Shown here: in pieces, positions 16,586 through 25,768 of the stretch
Layout: each line of letters begins with the position of its first letter
How positions within the stretch are numbered: the first letter of the stretch is position 1
Assembly (NCBI RefSeq): GCF_003313505.1
Contig: NZ_QMHO01000001.1
Coordinates: 496,001-560,000, forward strand
DNA length: 64,000 nucleotides
Source: Pedobacter nanyangensis
Lineage (GTDB): Bacteria; Bacteroidota; Bacteroidia; Sphingobacteriales; Sphingobacteriaceae
Direction of reading: 5' to 3'
Notes under the pieces: model-generated
Seen by the model: the letters and a program-made list of their open reading frames with translations, nothing else
Told to the model about the DNA's origin: nothing
Database searches by the model: none
Program-made: the position numbers and the translations under genes

Positions 16586-18232
16586 ATGAAGAAAAAGCTT
16601 TACCTATCCCAATTATTTTTTTGGGCTGTTACGCTTAGTTCCTTTGCCCAATCAACGCAAAACTATAGCAACAGCGCCAGCTTGGCCCAGCGGATCAAAA
16701 CGTTGACCAGCAAATATCCCAGCTTAATCAAATCAAGAACACTTACCCAAACGCTTGGTGGAAAAGACATTTGGATGCTCACCCTGGGCGCTCAAAACGC
16801 TGATCAGAAACCGGCTATTGCTGTGGTTGGCGGGGTCGATGGCAAACATCTTTTAGGTGTAGAAATGGCCATCGGCTTTGCCGAAAAACTATTGGCAAGC
16901 TCAAACACCGATAGCGTTAAAAACCTGTTGAACAAACAAACCTTTTACGTATTTCCAAACATGAGCCCCGATGCTACCGAGCAGTATTTTGCAAAGCTGA
17001 AATACGAACGCAGTGGCAATGCTACCAAAACCGATGATGACCGTGACGGCAGGATGAACGAAGACGGGTTTGACGATTTAGATGGCAACGGTAAAATTAC
17101 CTGGATGCGCGTGAAAGATGCCACAGGAAAATACAAATTGAACCCAGACGATCCCCGTTCGCTGATTTTGGCCGATGCTGCCAAAGGCGAAAATGGCGCA
17201 TATCTTCTTTTGCAGGAAGGAACGGATAACGATAAAGACGGACTGTTTAACGAAGATGGAGAAGGCGGGGTGAATTTCAATAAAAACGCAAGCTTTAATT
17301 ATAAGAATTTTGTTCCCGGAGCAGGAGAGTATGCGGTTTCTGAAAAAGAGAACAGGGCGTTGTTCGACTTTCTTTTTGATGCCTTCAATGTATATGCCGT
17401 AGTCACCTTCGGACCAATGAACAACCTTTCATCGCCTGTGGCATTTAATCCAGCGGGTTTGAGTAAGAGAGTAATCACCAGTTGGTTTGAAGCCGATGTA
17501 AAATCTAATGCGTTGGTTTCTGAACGTTACAATAAAATCACTAAAACCAAAGAGGCTCCCAAAACACAGGCAGAACCGGGTGATTTTTCGCAGTGGGCTT
17601 ATTTTCATTATGGCCGTTTGAGTTTCAGTACTCCGGGATGGTGGGTGCCAAAAGTAGCGCCAGATTCGGCGAAGAAAGAAAGGAAATTTACCAATGATGA
17701 TCCTGTGGCAGCCTATTTACGTTGGGCGGCTAAGGAAGGAATTACCGATACCTACACCCCGTGGAAAGCGGTTTCGCACCCAGATTTTAACGGAAAAACC
17801 GTTGAAATAGGCGGGATAGATCCTTTCGTGCTTAACAACCCGCCGTACAAGTTGGTAGACAATATTGTAGCCAAGCATACCGATTTTTTGGTAGCCCTTG
17901 CTGCCATGGCACCTCAAATTGAATTTGTGAACCTCAAAACCGAGAAAGTAGCCGATGGGCTAACACGGGTAACACTGCAGCTGCTTAATGCCGGTGATCT
18001 GTCTACCTATACCAAAATAGGCGACCGTAGTTATTTTCTTAAAAAGATTGCCGTAAAAGTGAACGCCAAAAATGGGCAAGAAGTGGTAAGTGGCCGTAAG
18101 AGCCAAACCATCGACAGTTTGCAGGGCAAGGAGTTTAGAGAATTAACCTGGCTGATCAAGGGCAATGGAAAAATTACCATTGATGCAGGTTGTCCAACCA
18201 CAGGAAACAAATCAATAGAGGTTACACTTTAA
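16586..18232 (+). CDS. exported M14 carboxypeptidase homologue, likely inactive
   Basis: 548-residue exported protein, clearly a paralogue of the next gene: GGKDIWMLTLG / DQKPAIAVVGG / FYVFPNMSPDA align without gaps to its neighbour. Yet every catalytic position differs. The zinc pair HxxE of the neighbour (H107, E110) is D85 and H88 here; the third ligand (H303, SYHNNGG) is G276 (TFGPMNN); the substrate arginines of NPDAR and NRDW are T and K; the catalytic glutamate of FSNELW is lost in FSTPGWW. Three acidic loops of DxDxDG type (150-170 and 213-225) remain. Signal peptide MKKKLYLSQLFFWAVTLSSFA. It is the first gene of a three-gene operon. Probably a binding or regulatory pseudoenzyme. Confidence 0.85.
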   Translation: MKKKLYLSQLFFWAVTLSSFAQSTQNYSNSASLAQRIKTLTSKYPSLIKSRTLTQTLGGKDIWMLTLGAQNADQKPAIAVVGGVDGKHLLGVEMAIGFAEKLLASSNTDSVKNLLNKQTFYVFPNMSPDATEQYFAKLKYERSGNATKTDDDRDGRMNEDGFDDLDGNGKITWMRVKDATGKYKLNPDDPRSLILADAAKGENGAYLLLQEGTDNDKDGLFNEDGEGGVNFNKNASFNYKNFVPGAGEYAVSEKENRALFDFLFDAFNVYAVVTFGPMNNLSSPVAFNPAGLSKRVITSWFEADVKSNALVSERYNKITKTKEAPKTQAEPGDFSQWAYFHYGRLSFSTPGWWVPKVAPDSAKKERKFTNDDPVAAYLRWAAKEGITDTYTPWKAVSHPDFNGKTVEIGGIDPFVLNNPPYKLVDNIVAKHTDFLVALAAMAPQIEFVNLKTEKVADGLTRVTLQLLNAGDLSTYTKIGDRSYFLKKIAVKVNAKNGQEVVSGRKSQTIDSLQGKEFRELTWLIKGNGKITIDAGCPTTGNKSIEVTL

Positions 18233-18245
18233 TCGAACAGAACAG

Positions 18246-19979
18246 ATGACGATGAAGAAATACATGCTAATGGCTGCGGTGATTTTGTGTGCCGTAACCT
18301 TAAAAGCTCAAAAACCAGAAAATATATTAGCGGCAGTAGGTACGCCACCAAACCCAAAAGTGCCCATCAGCTGGAACCGGTATCACGATTATGCGGCCAT
18401 TACGGAAATCTGTAAAAAGCTGGCAGCAGCCCACCCCAACCTGATCAAGTTAGAAACCATCGGGAAATCTTACCAGGGCAAAGATCTTTGGGTCATGAGC
18501 ATCAGCGACCATAAGGTGGGCAATGCCGATCAAAAACCGGCCATGTACATTGACGGGAATATCCACTCTAATGAGATACAGGGAAGTGAATTTGCGCTGT
18601 ACACGGCTTGGTATTTGGTAGAAATGTTTGCGGCCAACAACCAAATGGTGCAGTCGCTTTTAGCCGATAAAACCTTTTACATCGTGCCCACCATCAACCC
18701 TGACGCCAGGGATAGTTTTATCCATAAAGCCAACACCGCACATTCCCCACGCACAGGTTTAATTCCTATTGACAACGATAGGGATGGCGCAGATAATGAA
18801 GATGGTTTTGACGACCTGGATGGCGATGGGCACATCACCATGATGCGCCGTAAAAATCCGAACGGCCGTTATAAGGTAGACCCAAGCGATCCACGAAGAA
18901 TGATTGTGGTAGGCTACGATGAAAAAGGAGAATATGAGCTTTTGGGTTCCGAAGGGATTGATAATGATGGCGATGGCCTGGTGAACGAGGATGGTGAAGG
19001 CGCCTATGACCCTAACCGCGATTGGGGCTGGAACTGGCAGCCGAACTACATTCAAGGTGGCGCCTATAAATATCCTTTCTCTATTCCCGAGAACCGTGCG
19101 GTGGTAGATTTCGTGATGAAACACCCCAACATTGCTGCGGCACAATCTTACCACAACAATGGCGGCATGATTTTGCGTGGCCCAGGAGCGGCAGAAGATG
19201 TGGATACCTACAACGCACAAGATGTGCGGGTATATGATGCCCTTGGTAAAAAAGGCGAAGAATTGTTACCAGGTTATCGTTACTTAGTGGTTTATAAAGA
19301 TCTGTATTCGGTTTTTGGTGGGGAGTTGGATTGGTTTTACGGCGGACGGGGAATTTACACCTTCTCCAATGAACTTTGGACCGGCTATGCCATGTACAAT
19401 AAGGCAGGCGCAGATAACACCCAGGATCAGCTCTACAGTTTCGACAAGGATTTGCTAATGAAAGATGCTTTTGTAGACTGGAAACCCTATAAACACCCCC
19501 AATACGGAGATATTGAGATAGGAGGTTTCAAAAAAACTTACACCCGCTTACATCCAGGCTTTTTGCTGGAAAGCGACGCACACCGAAACATGGCTTTTAG
19601 TGTCTTCCACGCCTACAATACACCAAAATTGAGTGTTGACGAAATTGAGGTGAAAGAAATTGGAGCAGGACTAAAACAGGTTACCGCAGTAGTTAGTAAT
19701 TTACGGATGATCCCAACCCACTCCAGCCAAGACATTAAAAACAATATTGAAATCCCGGATATCATTTCGCTAACCGGTGGAACTGTGGTTGCGGGAATGG
19801 TAGTGAATAACCGTGATTTGGGGATTACGACCGAGCAAAAGTTAGACCCAACCAATATCAGGGTAGAAAATATCCCAGGCAACTCTTATGTAACCGTAAG
19901 ATGGCTGGTAAAAGGCGGAGCTAAATTCACCGTGAACGTGAATAGCAAAAAAGGCGGATTAGCAAGTAAATCAAACTAG
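18246..19979 (+). CDS. exported M14 zinc carboxypeptidase
   Basis: Zinc metallocarboxypeptidase of family M14 removing C-terminal residues from peptides, exported (signal MKKYMLMAAVILCAVTLKA). Zinc ligands H107 and E110 (GNIHSNE) and H303 (SYHNNGG), substrate arginines R155 (NPDAR) and R258 (NRDW), and catalytic E376 (TFSNELW) are all present. Between ligands two and three lies an insert with repeated calcium-loop-like sequences: DNDRDGADNEDG (176-187), DLDGDGHI (190-197) and DNDGDGLVNEDGEG (239-252). The C-terminal 150 residues are a beta-domain. Starts 13 bases after the inactive paralogue; ATG at 18252 is an equally possible start. 577 residues. Confidence 0.92.
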   Translation: MTMKKYMLMAAVILCAVTLKAQKPENILAAVGTPPNPKVPISWNRYHDYAAITEICKKLAAAHPNLIKLETIGKSYQGKDLWVMSISDHKVGNADQKPAMYIDGNIHSNEIQGSEFALYTAWYLVEMFAANNQMVQSLLADKTFYIVPTINPDARDSFIHKANTAHSPRTGLIPIDNDRDGADNEDGFDDLDGDGHITMMRRKNPNGRYKVDPSDPRRMIVVGYDEKGEYELLGSEGIDNDGDGLVNEDGEGAYDPNRDWGWNWQPNYIQGGAYKYPFSIPENRAVVDFVMKHPNIAAAQSYHNNGGMILRGPGAAEDVDTYNAQDVRVYDALGKKGEELLPGYRYLVVYKDLYSVFGGELDWFYGGRGIYTFSNELWTGYAMYNKAGADNTQDQLYSFDKDLLMKDAFVDWKPYKHPQYGDIEIGGFKKTYTRLHPGFLLESDAHRNMAFSVFHAYNTPKLSVDEIEVKEIGAGLKQVTAVVSNLRMIPTHSSQDIKNNIEIPDIISLTGGTVVAGMVVNNRDLGITTEQKLDPTNIRVENIPGNSYVTVRWLVKGGAKFTVNVNSKKGGLASKSN

Positions 19980-19991
19980 AAATACAGCATC

Positions 19992-22397
19992 ATGAAAAGA
20001 TATATTGCATTTTTAACCCTCTCTATGTGGCTAGGTGCATCGGCACAGCAACTGGCGCCATTAACCGTTCAAAAAATTATGCGTGACCCCAAGTGGATGG
20101 GAACTTCGCCCGAAGCCTATCGCTGGTCAGCAGATAGTAAAACGGTTTTCTTTAACTGGAACCCTGAAAATAAAGATAAGGCACAGCCCTACAAAGTAAA
20201 TGTAGCGAGCTTAAAGATAGATAAAGCGGAAAATGAAGAAGCAGATAAAAATGCGGTGCTCAACTACGCCTACAATAAAGACAAATCCCTGGGCCTGATG
20301 GAAAAAGGAGGTGATCTTTACCTTTCAAACTTCAAAGCCAAAAAAGAAACCCGTCTTACCAATACCATGGAGCGGGAAAGCAACGCCAGGTTTTTGTACA
20401 ACAACGACATCGTTTTTCAACGCTCAGAAAATGTGTATCAGTTGAACTTGTCTACCGGCGAACTAAAACAACTGACCAATTTCATCAAAGGAAAACAAGA
20501 AGGTTTTGGCATGCCCTTGGGTAAAGGCCCAGCCCGTTCAACAGGCGGTTCGCAGCAAGATACTTGGCTAAGGAACGACCAAACCGCATTGTTCGATATT
20601 ATCAAAAAGCGAAATGCCGAAGGCACAAACAGAGGTGCCGGTGGTGGAAGACGTTTTGGCGCTCCTACAGCCAGCTCGGCGCCAGCCAGAACCATTAAAC
20701 CTATTTATTTAGAAGAAGATTTTATGGCGGGCTTAACCGTTAGCCCAAACGGTAAATTTGTAAGCTATCGATTGATCAAGCAAGCCGTTGGAAACAAAAA
20801 CACCATTGTGCCCAATTATGTAACCGCTTCGGGCTATACCGAAGATATTAACGGCCGTACCAAAGTAGGAGAAACGTTGTCTACCAGTATTACCTATGTT
20901 TTGGACTTGGATAAAGATTCAGTTTATGCTGTAAATGTTTCACAAATTCCGGGCATTAAAGATTTGCCAGACTATGTAAAAGATTATCCCAAACAATTGG
21001 AGGAAAGAACCAAAAAGAACGAAGATAGAAAGGTAAACCTGAGCGTAGTGAACTGGAATGAAAGTGGTTCTTTTGCGGTAGTGACCGGCCGGGCACAGGA
21101 CAATAAAGATTTCTGGATCTTGAAATTGGATCCCTCAACGGGCAAACTAACATTAATTGATCGCCAGCGTGACGAAGCTTGGGTAGGTGGCCCAGGCATC
21201 AGCAGAGAGGTAAGATGGATCGACAATCAGCGGTTCTATTTCCAAAGTGAAGCCACGGGCTACTCGCATCTATACACCTACAATGTGAATACTGGAGAAA
21301 AAAAACAACTGACCTCGGGAAAATGGGAAGTTCAGCAAGTGCAGCTCTCTAAAGATAAAAGCACTTTTTACATCAGCGGGAACAAAGCGCATCCCGGCAT
21401 TACCCATTTCTACAAAATTGGGGTAAACGGAGGCGATTTGGTGCAAATTACCAGTATGAAAGGCGGTAACGAAGTAACCCTGTCACCTGATGAGAAATGG
21501 TTGGCCATCAATTATTCGTACATGGATAAACCTTGGGAGCTCTATATCCAAGCCAACAAACCCGGAGCAAAAGCCGTAAAAGTAACCCAATCTACTTCAG
21601 CAGAATTTGACAGCTACCAATGGCGTCAGCCTGATCTGGTATCATTTAAAAACCGCTACGGCGATGAAGTGTATGCCCGGGTTTACCCTGCTAAAAACCC
21701 GCATCCCAATAAGCCTGCGGTGGTATTTGTGCACGGAGCGGGCTACCTGCAAAATGTGCACTACTGGTGGAGCCAATATTTCAGGGAATACATGTTCAAT
21801 AACCTGCTGGCCGATAATGGCTATACCGTGATTGATATTGACTACACGGCAAGCTCAGGCTATGGGCGTAACCACCGCACTGGAATTTATCGCCACATGG
21901 GCGGAAAAGATTTGACCGATCAGGTAGACGGCGTGAAAATGTTGGTAGAAAAATATGGGGTTAATCCTAAAAACGTAGGTTTATACGGCGGATCTTATGG
22001 TGGCTTTATCACCCTAATGGCACTTTTCAACGAATCAGATACCTTTAGGGCGGGAGCGGCGCTCCGATCGGTAACGGATTGGGCGCATTATAACCACGGC
22101 TATACCTCAAACATTCTTAACGAACCATTTAATGATCCCGAGGCCTATAAAAAAAGCTCACCAATTTATTTCGCCAACAAACTTAAAGGCGATTTGGTAA
22201 TGCTGCACGGTATGGTTGACGTGAATGTGCATTTCCAGGATATTGTACGCTTAAGCCAGCGGTTGATCGAGCTGGGAAAAGATAACTGGGAATTGGCCGT
22301 ATATCCGGTAGAAGACCATGGCTTTGTAGAGCCCAGCAGCTGGACAGATGAGTACAAGCGGATATTCAAGCTGTTCGAAAGTACGTTAAAGAAATAA
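19992..22397 (+). CDS. exported S9 peptidase (DPP IV / prolyl oligopeptidase family)
   Basis: Serine peptidase of family S9, probably cleaving di- or oligopeptides in the periplasm or at the surface. Signal MKRYIAFLTLSMWLGASA; residues about 60-520 form the WD-like beta-propeller; residues about 540-801 the alpha/beta-hydrolase domain. Catalytic triad by motif: S668 in GGSYGGF, D743 in HGMVDVNVHF, H776 in VEDHGFVEPSS. A low-complexity stretch with glycine and alanine (about 205-235) lies in the propeller. Begins 12 bases after the M14 gene, completing an exported-peptidase operon. Confidence 0.95.
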   Translation: MKRYIAFLTLSMWLGASAQQLAPLTVQKIMRDPKWMGTSPEAYRWSADSKTVFFNWNPENKDKAQPYKVNVASLKIDKAENEEADKNAVLNYAYNKDKSLGLMEKGGDLYLSNFKAKKETRLTNTMERESNARFLYNNDIVFQRSENVYQLNLSTGELKQLTNFIKGKQEGFGMPLGKGPARSTGGSQQDTWLRNDQTALFDIIKKRNAEGTNRGAGGGRRFGAPTASSAPARTIKPIYLEEDFMAGLTVSPNGKFVSYRLIKQAVGNKNTIVPNYVTASGYTEDINGRTKVGETLSTSITYVLDLDKDSVYAVNVSQIPGIKDLPDYVKDYPKQLEERTKKNEDRKVNLSVVNWNESGSFAVVTGRAQDNKDFWILKLDPSTGKLTLIDRQRDEAWVGGPGISREVRWIDNQRFYFQSEATGYSHLYTYNVNTGEKKQLTSGKWEVQQVQLSKDKSTFYISGNKAHPGITHFYKIGVNGGDLVQITSMKGGNEVTLSPDEKWLAINYSYMDKPWELYIQANKPGAKAVKVTQSTSAEFDSYQWRQPDLVSFKNRYGDEVYARVYPAKNPHPNKPAVVFVHGAGYLQNVHYWWSQYFREYMFNNLLADNGYTVIDIDYTASSGYGRNHRTGIYRHMGGKDLTDQVDGVKMLVEKYGVNPKNVGLYGGSYGGFITLMALFNESDTFRAGAALRSVTDWAHYNHGYTSNILNEPFNDPEAYKKSSPIYFANKLKGDLVMLHGMVDVNVHFQDIVRLSQRLIELGKDNWELAVYPVEDHGFVEPSSWTDEYKRIFKLFESTLKK

Positions 22398-22724
22398 TAT
22401 AATCTGAGTTCGATTATTATATGGCTAATCCCGAAATAAAATCGGGAAGACGCTAAATCAACGTTCTGTACATGTTGACCACGAAGTAGCGGCGAAGCAA
22501 ACCGAACCTTGGCATGCTTAACGGAGTTAATTTATTGCAGCATCAGATTTGAAGGTTAACTACAAGTGGTTATCAATCGAGCTCAGGTAAAATATGGCTG
22601 GCGAAACCAGATATTATTTTATCCAAAGGAGATGCAATTTTAATCCTTTGAAGCTTGTTTTTTGGAAAAGATTGGCCGTAAACGATTTTATATATAAGTT
22701 AGCGATAACCCTAAATTTTAAAAG
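22398..22724. other. 327-base spacer, no gene seen
   Basis: Between the S9 peptidase and the DUF4886 gene. A short inverted repeat (CCCGA ... TCGGG near 22431-22451) is present, with no T-tract. I see no promoter match, RNA gene or reading frame I can support. Confidence 0.6.
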
Positions 22725-23624
22725 ATGAATATTAGATTTTTCAAAAAGCAGTTTGTTTGTTTTCTCGCAACGATATGCTTTTTAACCATTGGTAGCCAAT
22801 ACGTACAAGCCCATGATTTAGGGCATGTAAGCCTAGAGCGGCCTAATAAGGATAGTGTGATTAGAATTTTGGCCATAGGCAACAGCTTTTCTGAAGACGC
22901 ATTGGAGCAATATCTTTATGGATTGGCCAAGGCGGGAGGCTATAAGGTGATCATCGGGAACTTATATATTGGCGGAGCTCCGCTAGATCTGCACCTGAAA
23001 AATGTGCAGGAGAATAAAGAAGCCTATGAATATCGTAAAATAGGCTTAGACGGCAAGAAAGAGCGCTTCCCCAAAACCAGTATCGCAAAGGCACTTGCCG
23101 ACGAAAACTGGGACTACATCAGTTTGCAGCAAGCCAGTCCCAAATCTGGATTGTTCGAAACTTATTCAGGGCCATTGCCGCCGCTGTTCAACTACGTGAA
23201 AGGCCAAGCCACCAATTCCAAGGTGAAGTTTGTTTGGCACCAAACCTGGGCCTATGCGCAAAACTCAACCCACAGTGGTTTTGCCCGCTATGATAAAGAT
23301 CAGATGAAGATGTACCAGGCAATTATGGACGCTTCAAAAAAAGCCCTCAAACTAGTGCCTTTTGATCTTTTGGTGCCCTCTGGAACCGCCATACAAAATG
23401 CACGCACCAACTTTGGCGATGTCATGTGCAGAGACGGCTACCACCTTGATCTTAACATTGGACGCTATACAGCTTCATGCACTTGGTACGAAGCCATCTT
23501 TAAAAAAAGTGTAATAGGCAATACCTATAAGCCAGAAAAAATAAGCGACGAACAGGCGAAAATAGCCCAGAAAGCTGCACATGAAGCAGTAAAAAAACCA
23601 TTTAAGGTCTCAAAAATCAAATAA
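22725..23624 (+). CDS. exported SGNH-type hydrolase, DUF4886-like
   Basis: 299-residue exported protein with the SGNH/GDSL hydrolase fold, of the DUF4886 type common in Bacteroidota. Nucleophile serine S54 in ILAIGNSFSEDA, an oxyanion-type glycine/asparagine region in GNLYIGGAPLDLH, and the catalytic pair D237-H240 in DGYHLD near the C-terminus. Such proteins are presumed esterases acting on carbohydrate or other esters; the substrate is unknown. N-terminal signal runs about 1-29. A strong palindromic terminator follows. Confidence 0.82.
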   Translation: MNIRFFKKQFVCFLATICFLTIGSQYVQAHDLGHVSLERPNKDSVIRILAIGNSFSEDALEQYLYGLAKAGGYKVIIGNLYIGGAPLDLHLKNVQENKEAYEYRKIGLDGKKERFPKTSIAKALADENWDYISLQQASPKSGLFETYSGPLPPLFNYVKGQATNSKVKFVWHQTWAYAQNSTHSGFARYDKDQMKMYQAIMDASKKALKLVPFDLLVPSGTAIQNARTNFGDVMCRDGYHLDLNIGRYTASCTWYEAIFKKSVIGNTYKPEKISDEQAKIAQKAAHEAVKKPFKVSKIK

Positions 23625-23646
23625 GAGCCAATTCTTTTTTAACCTT

Positions 23647-23672
23647 AAAAGCCGCACAGCTGTGCGGCTTTT
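23647..23672. terminator. perfect 26-base palindrome terminator
   Basis: AAAAGCCGCACAG is followed at once by its reverse complement, so the real loop is the central AG/CT bases; the T-run closes the hairpin. It can work in both directions and ends the DUF4886 gene. Confidence 0.85.
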
Positions 23673-23853
23673 AATTTTTTAATGCGTTTTCTTGCGTTTT
23701 AAATTTAGTTTTCGTATCATTATCTTATTGAAATAGCGGTGATATGCTTTTTTGACTGTTTAAAACCTGCAAATTGTTGCGTTGCGAACAGTAATAGGCC
23801 TTTTTGCTCTTTTTCACTAACCAAACTAATCTTTAATCCCTTAACCAAAACGT

Positions 23854-25416
23854 ATGAGAAAACTTTTACTATCCATTGCTTTTTTTACATCAGGTTTAGC
23901 CTCCTTTGCGCAAACCGTGCCGCTTACCAGAAATTGGTATATTGCGCCTGTAGCTGCAACGGCTGTAACCACAACCAACTCAACTATTGCCTATAATAAA
24001 GGAACAGGCAAGTTATATGTTGCGGATCGTAACAACAAGATCTATATCGTAGATCCATCAAATGGAAGCTGGAGCGCTGCTAATTTGATAAACACAACCA
24101 CCGTGGGCTCCGAGAGCTACAAGTACACCAAAATTAGGGTTGCCGATGATGGAGCGATATACGCTATTTCGATGGGAACAGTTAGCGCAGGCGTGGCAAA
24201 ATTAGTGGTATATAAATGGAGCTCGGAAACGGATGCTATACCAACGAGATCAGAAATCAACGTTACCAAAAGAGTAGGGGAATCATTAGCGGTTTTAGGA
24301 ACAGGAGTTAATACCGTTTTGTATGTAAGTGGTGCCACCAATAACGAAATATACAAACTTACTACAGTTGACGGTGAAAGTTTTACCCTTAGTCAAACAA
24401 TCACTCTGGGGGCAAATAACCAAGCTTGGGGCAGTATTTCACCTATTTCTAGCACAGAATTTATAATCAATGGTCCACAAAGCGTAGGGATAAGGAAAAT
24501 TACTATAGACAATACAGGAACAATTACAAACACAACACTTATTCCTGCGCCAATTGAGCCAGTGTATTCAAATGCAGAATACTTTGAAGACGGTGCCAAA
24601 AAATATTTGGCCCTGTCGGGAACTGTGGTTGGTTCTGCGGCGCCATCAACCAATACGGCAGCCAGAATAAGGATCTATGACATTACAACAATAACCAGTC
24701 CTGTGTTGGTTTCATCTGCTGAAATGTTCGCTACCCTGCCCGTAACCAATTCAAACCCTAGCGGATATGCGGATGTAGCGGTGCTTAAAAATGGAGATGG
24801 CACAACCACCTTTTTCCATGTGGTGCATGGCAGTGGTTTAGCCTCCTACACCACCACCGGAACATTGCCAGTTACCTTAAGAGATTTCAGTGCAGCTTTG
24901 GTGAAGGGCCAAAGTACCCTCTCGTGGCAAACCGTTTCAGAAACCAAAAACAAAGGCTTTGAAGTATGGCGTGCCAATGATGATATGAAATTCTCAGCCA
25001 TTGGTTTCGTAGACTCTAAAGCACAAAATGGCCATTCGTCGGAAGTGTTAAACTATAGCTTTATAGATCGTACCGCCAAGGTAGGAGAAAACTATTACAA
25101 ACTAAAACAAGTTGATTTGGACGGCGCAGAGCAGCAGTTCGGAAAAATAGTGAACGTAAAACTCAGCTTTGATGATCAAAGCATTGTAGCCTTCCCCAAT
25201 CCAACCACTAAATATGTAACGGTTAATGCCGGATCGACCGATTATAGCGCTGTTAAATACGAACTATTTGACCTTAGCGGGAAAAAAGTGCTCAGCGAAA
25301 AAGCCAAGGCAATTCAGCAGGAAATCAGCCTAAATGGCCTGCCTTCTTCTATCTATTATCTTAGGATTTCAAAAAACAACGAGCTTCAAAAAACCGTTAA
25401 GCTCATTAAACAGTAA
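23854..25416 (+). CDS. type IX secretion cargo protein, beta-propeller-like
   Basis: 520-residue surface or secreted protein. Signal MRKLLLSIAFFTSGLASFA; residues about 25-340 contain repeated strands such as KLYVADRNNKIYIVD and AIYAISMG, in keeping with a beta-propeller. Residues about 345-435 form a fibronectin-like domain (TLRDFSAALVKGQSTLSWQT ... GENYYKLKQVDLDG), very common ahead of T9SS sorting tails. The last 75 residues are a T9SS type A sorting domain: FPNPTTKYVTV, ELFDLSGKKV, LPSSIYYLRIS, KTVKLIKQ. No enzyme motif is seen; a binding role is possible. Confidence 0.88.
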   Translation: MRKLLLSIAFFTSGLASFAQTVPLTRNWYIAPVAATAVTTTNSTIAYNKGTGKLYVADRNNKIYIVDPSNGSWSAANLINTTTVGSESYKYTKIRVADDGAIYAISMGTVSAGVAKLVVYKWSSETDAIPTRSEINVTKRVGESLAVLGTGVNTVLYVSGATNNEIYKLTTVDGESFTLSQTITLGANNQAWGSISPISSTEFIINGPQSVGIRKITIDNTGTITNTTLIPAPIEPVYSNAEYFEDGAKKYLALSGTVVGSAAPSTNTAARIRIYDITTITSPVLVSSAEMFATLPVTNSNPSGYADVAVLKNGDGTTTFFHVVHGSGLASYTTTGTLPVTLRDFSAALVKGQSTLSWQTVSETKNKGFEVWRANDDMKFSAIGFVDSKAQNGHSSEVLNYSFIDRTAKVGENYYKLKQVDLDGAEQQFGKIVNVKLSFDDQSIVAFPNPTTKYVTVNAGSTDYSAVKYELFDLSGKKVLSEKAKAIQQEISLNGLPSSIYYLRISKNNELQKTVKLIKQ

Positions 25417-25440
25417 ATAGGGTTAGTTTAAATAAGTTAG

Positions 25441-25468
25441 GGCTCCAATTGATGTTGGGGCCTTTTTT
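25441..25468 (+). terminator. terminator of the T9SS protein gene
   Basis: An 8-base stem (GGCTCCAA / TTGGGGCC, one G-T pair) with a 6-base loop runs into six T. Confidence 0.85.
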
Positions 25469-25536
25469 GTGATAACCATATCTTATAAATGAATCGCATA
25501 GACACATAGAAAACTCAGACTGATGTCGTGTCTTTG

Positions 25537-25563
25537 CTTACGAAGTTTCAAAAACTTCGTAAG
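25537..25563. repeat. hairpin with ACGAAGT core
   Basis: CTTACGAAGTTT, a 3-base loop and the exact reverse complement. It sits alone in the 352-base spacer before ahpC, with no T-tract. The core is shared with the terminators at 32621 and 48748. Otherwise the spacer 25417-25768 contains only the terminator at 25441 and the ahpC promoter. Confidence 0.7.
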
Positions 25564-25705
25564 TCTTGTTTTAGTACTAACTGATGCGGATCCCGAAAAG
25601 TCAGGACAGCACTACGCCAGGTGGGCCCATAATCAGAAACTAATTCTTTAACGAAAAGTATCATTTTTATCTATAGCGCTATCAAGATTAAGTATGGTTT
25701 AGGCA

Positions 25706-25736
25706 TTGCCTTACAGGGCTTTTTAAACTATCTTTG
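25706..25736 (+). promoter_or_regulatory. promoter of ahpC
   Basis: TTG at 25706-25708, a 20-base spacer and TATCTTTG at 25729-25736, followed by GCGGCACGAAA as also seen after the efp promoter. A 10-base palindrome ATAGCGCTAT lies at 25673-25682, upstream of the -33 element; its role is unknown. Confidence 0.8.
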
Positions 25737-25768
25737 CGGCACGAAAATTAAAAAAACACTAAAATATT

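Noticed and set aside
25673-25682. ATAGCGCTAT as an OxyR site for ahpC
   Set aside because: OxyR sites have spaced ATAG/CTAT pairs over about 35 bases; this is only a compact 10-base palindrome.
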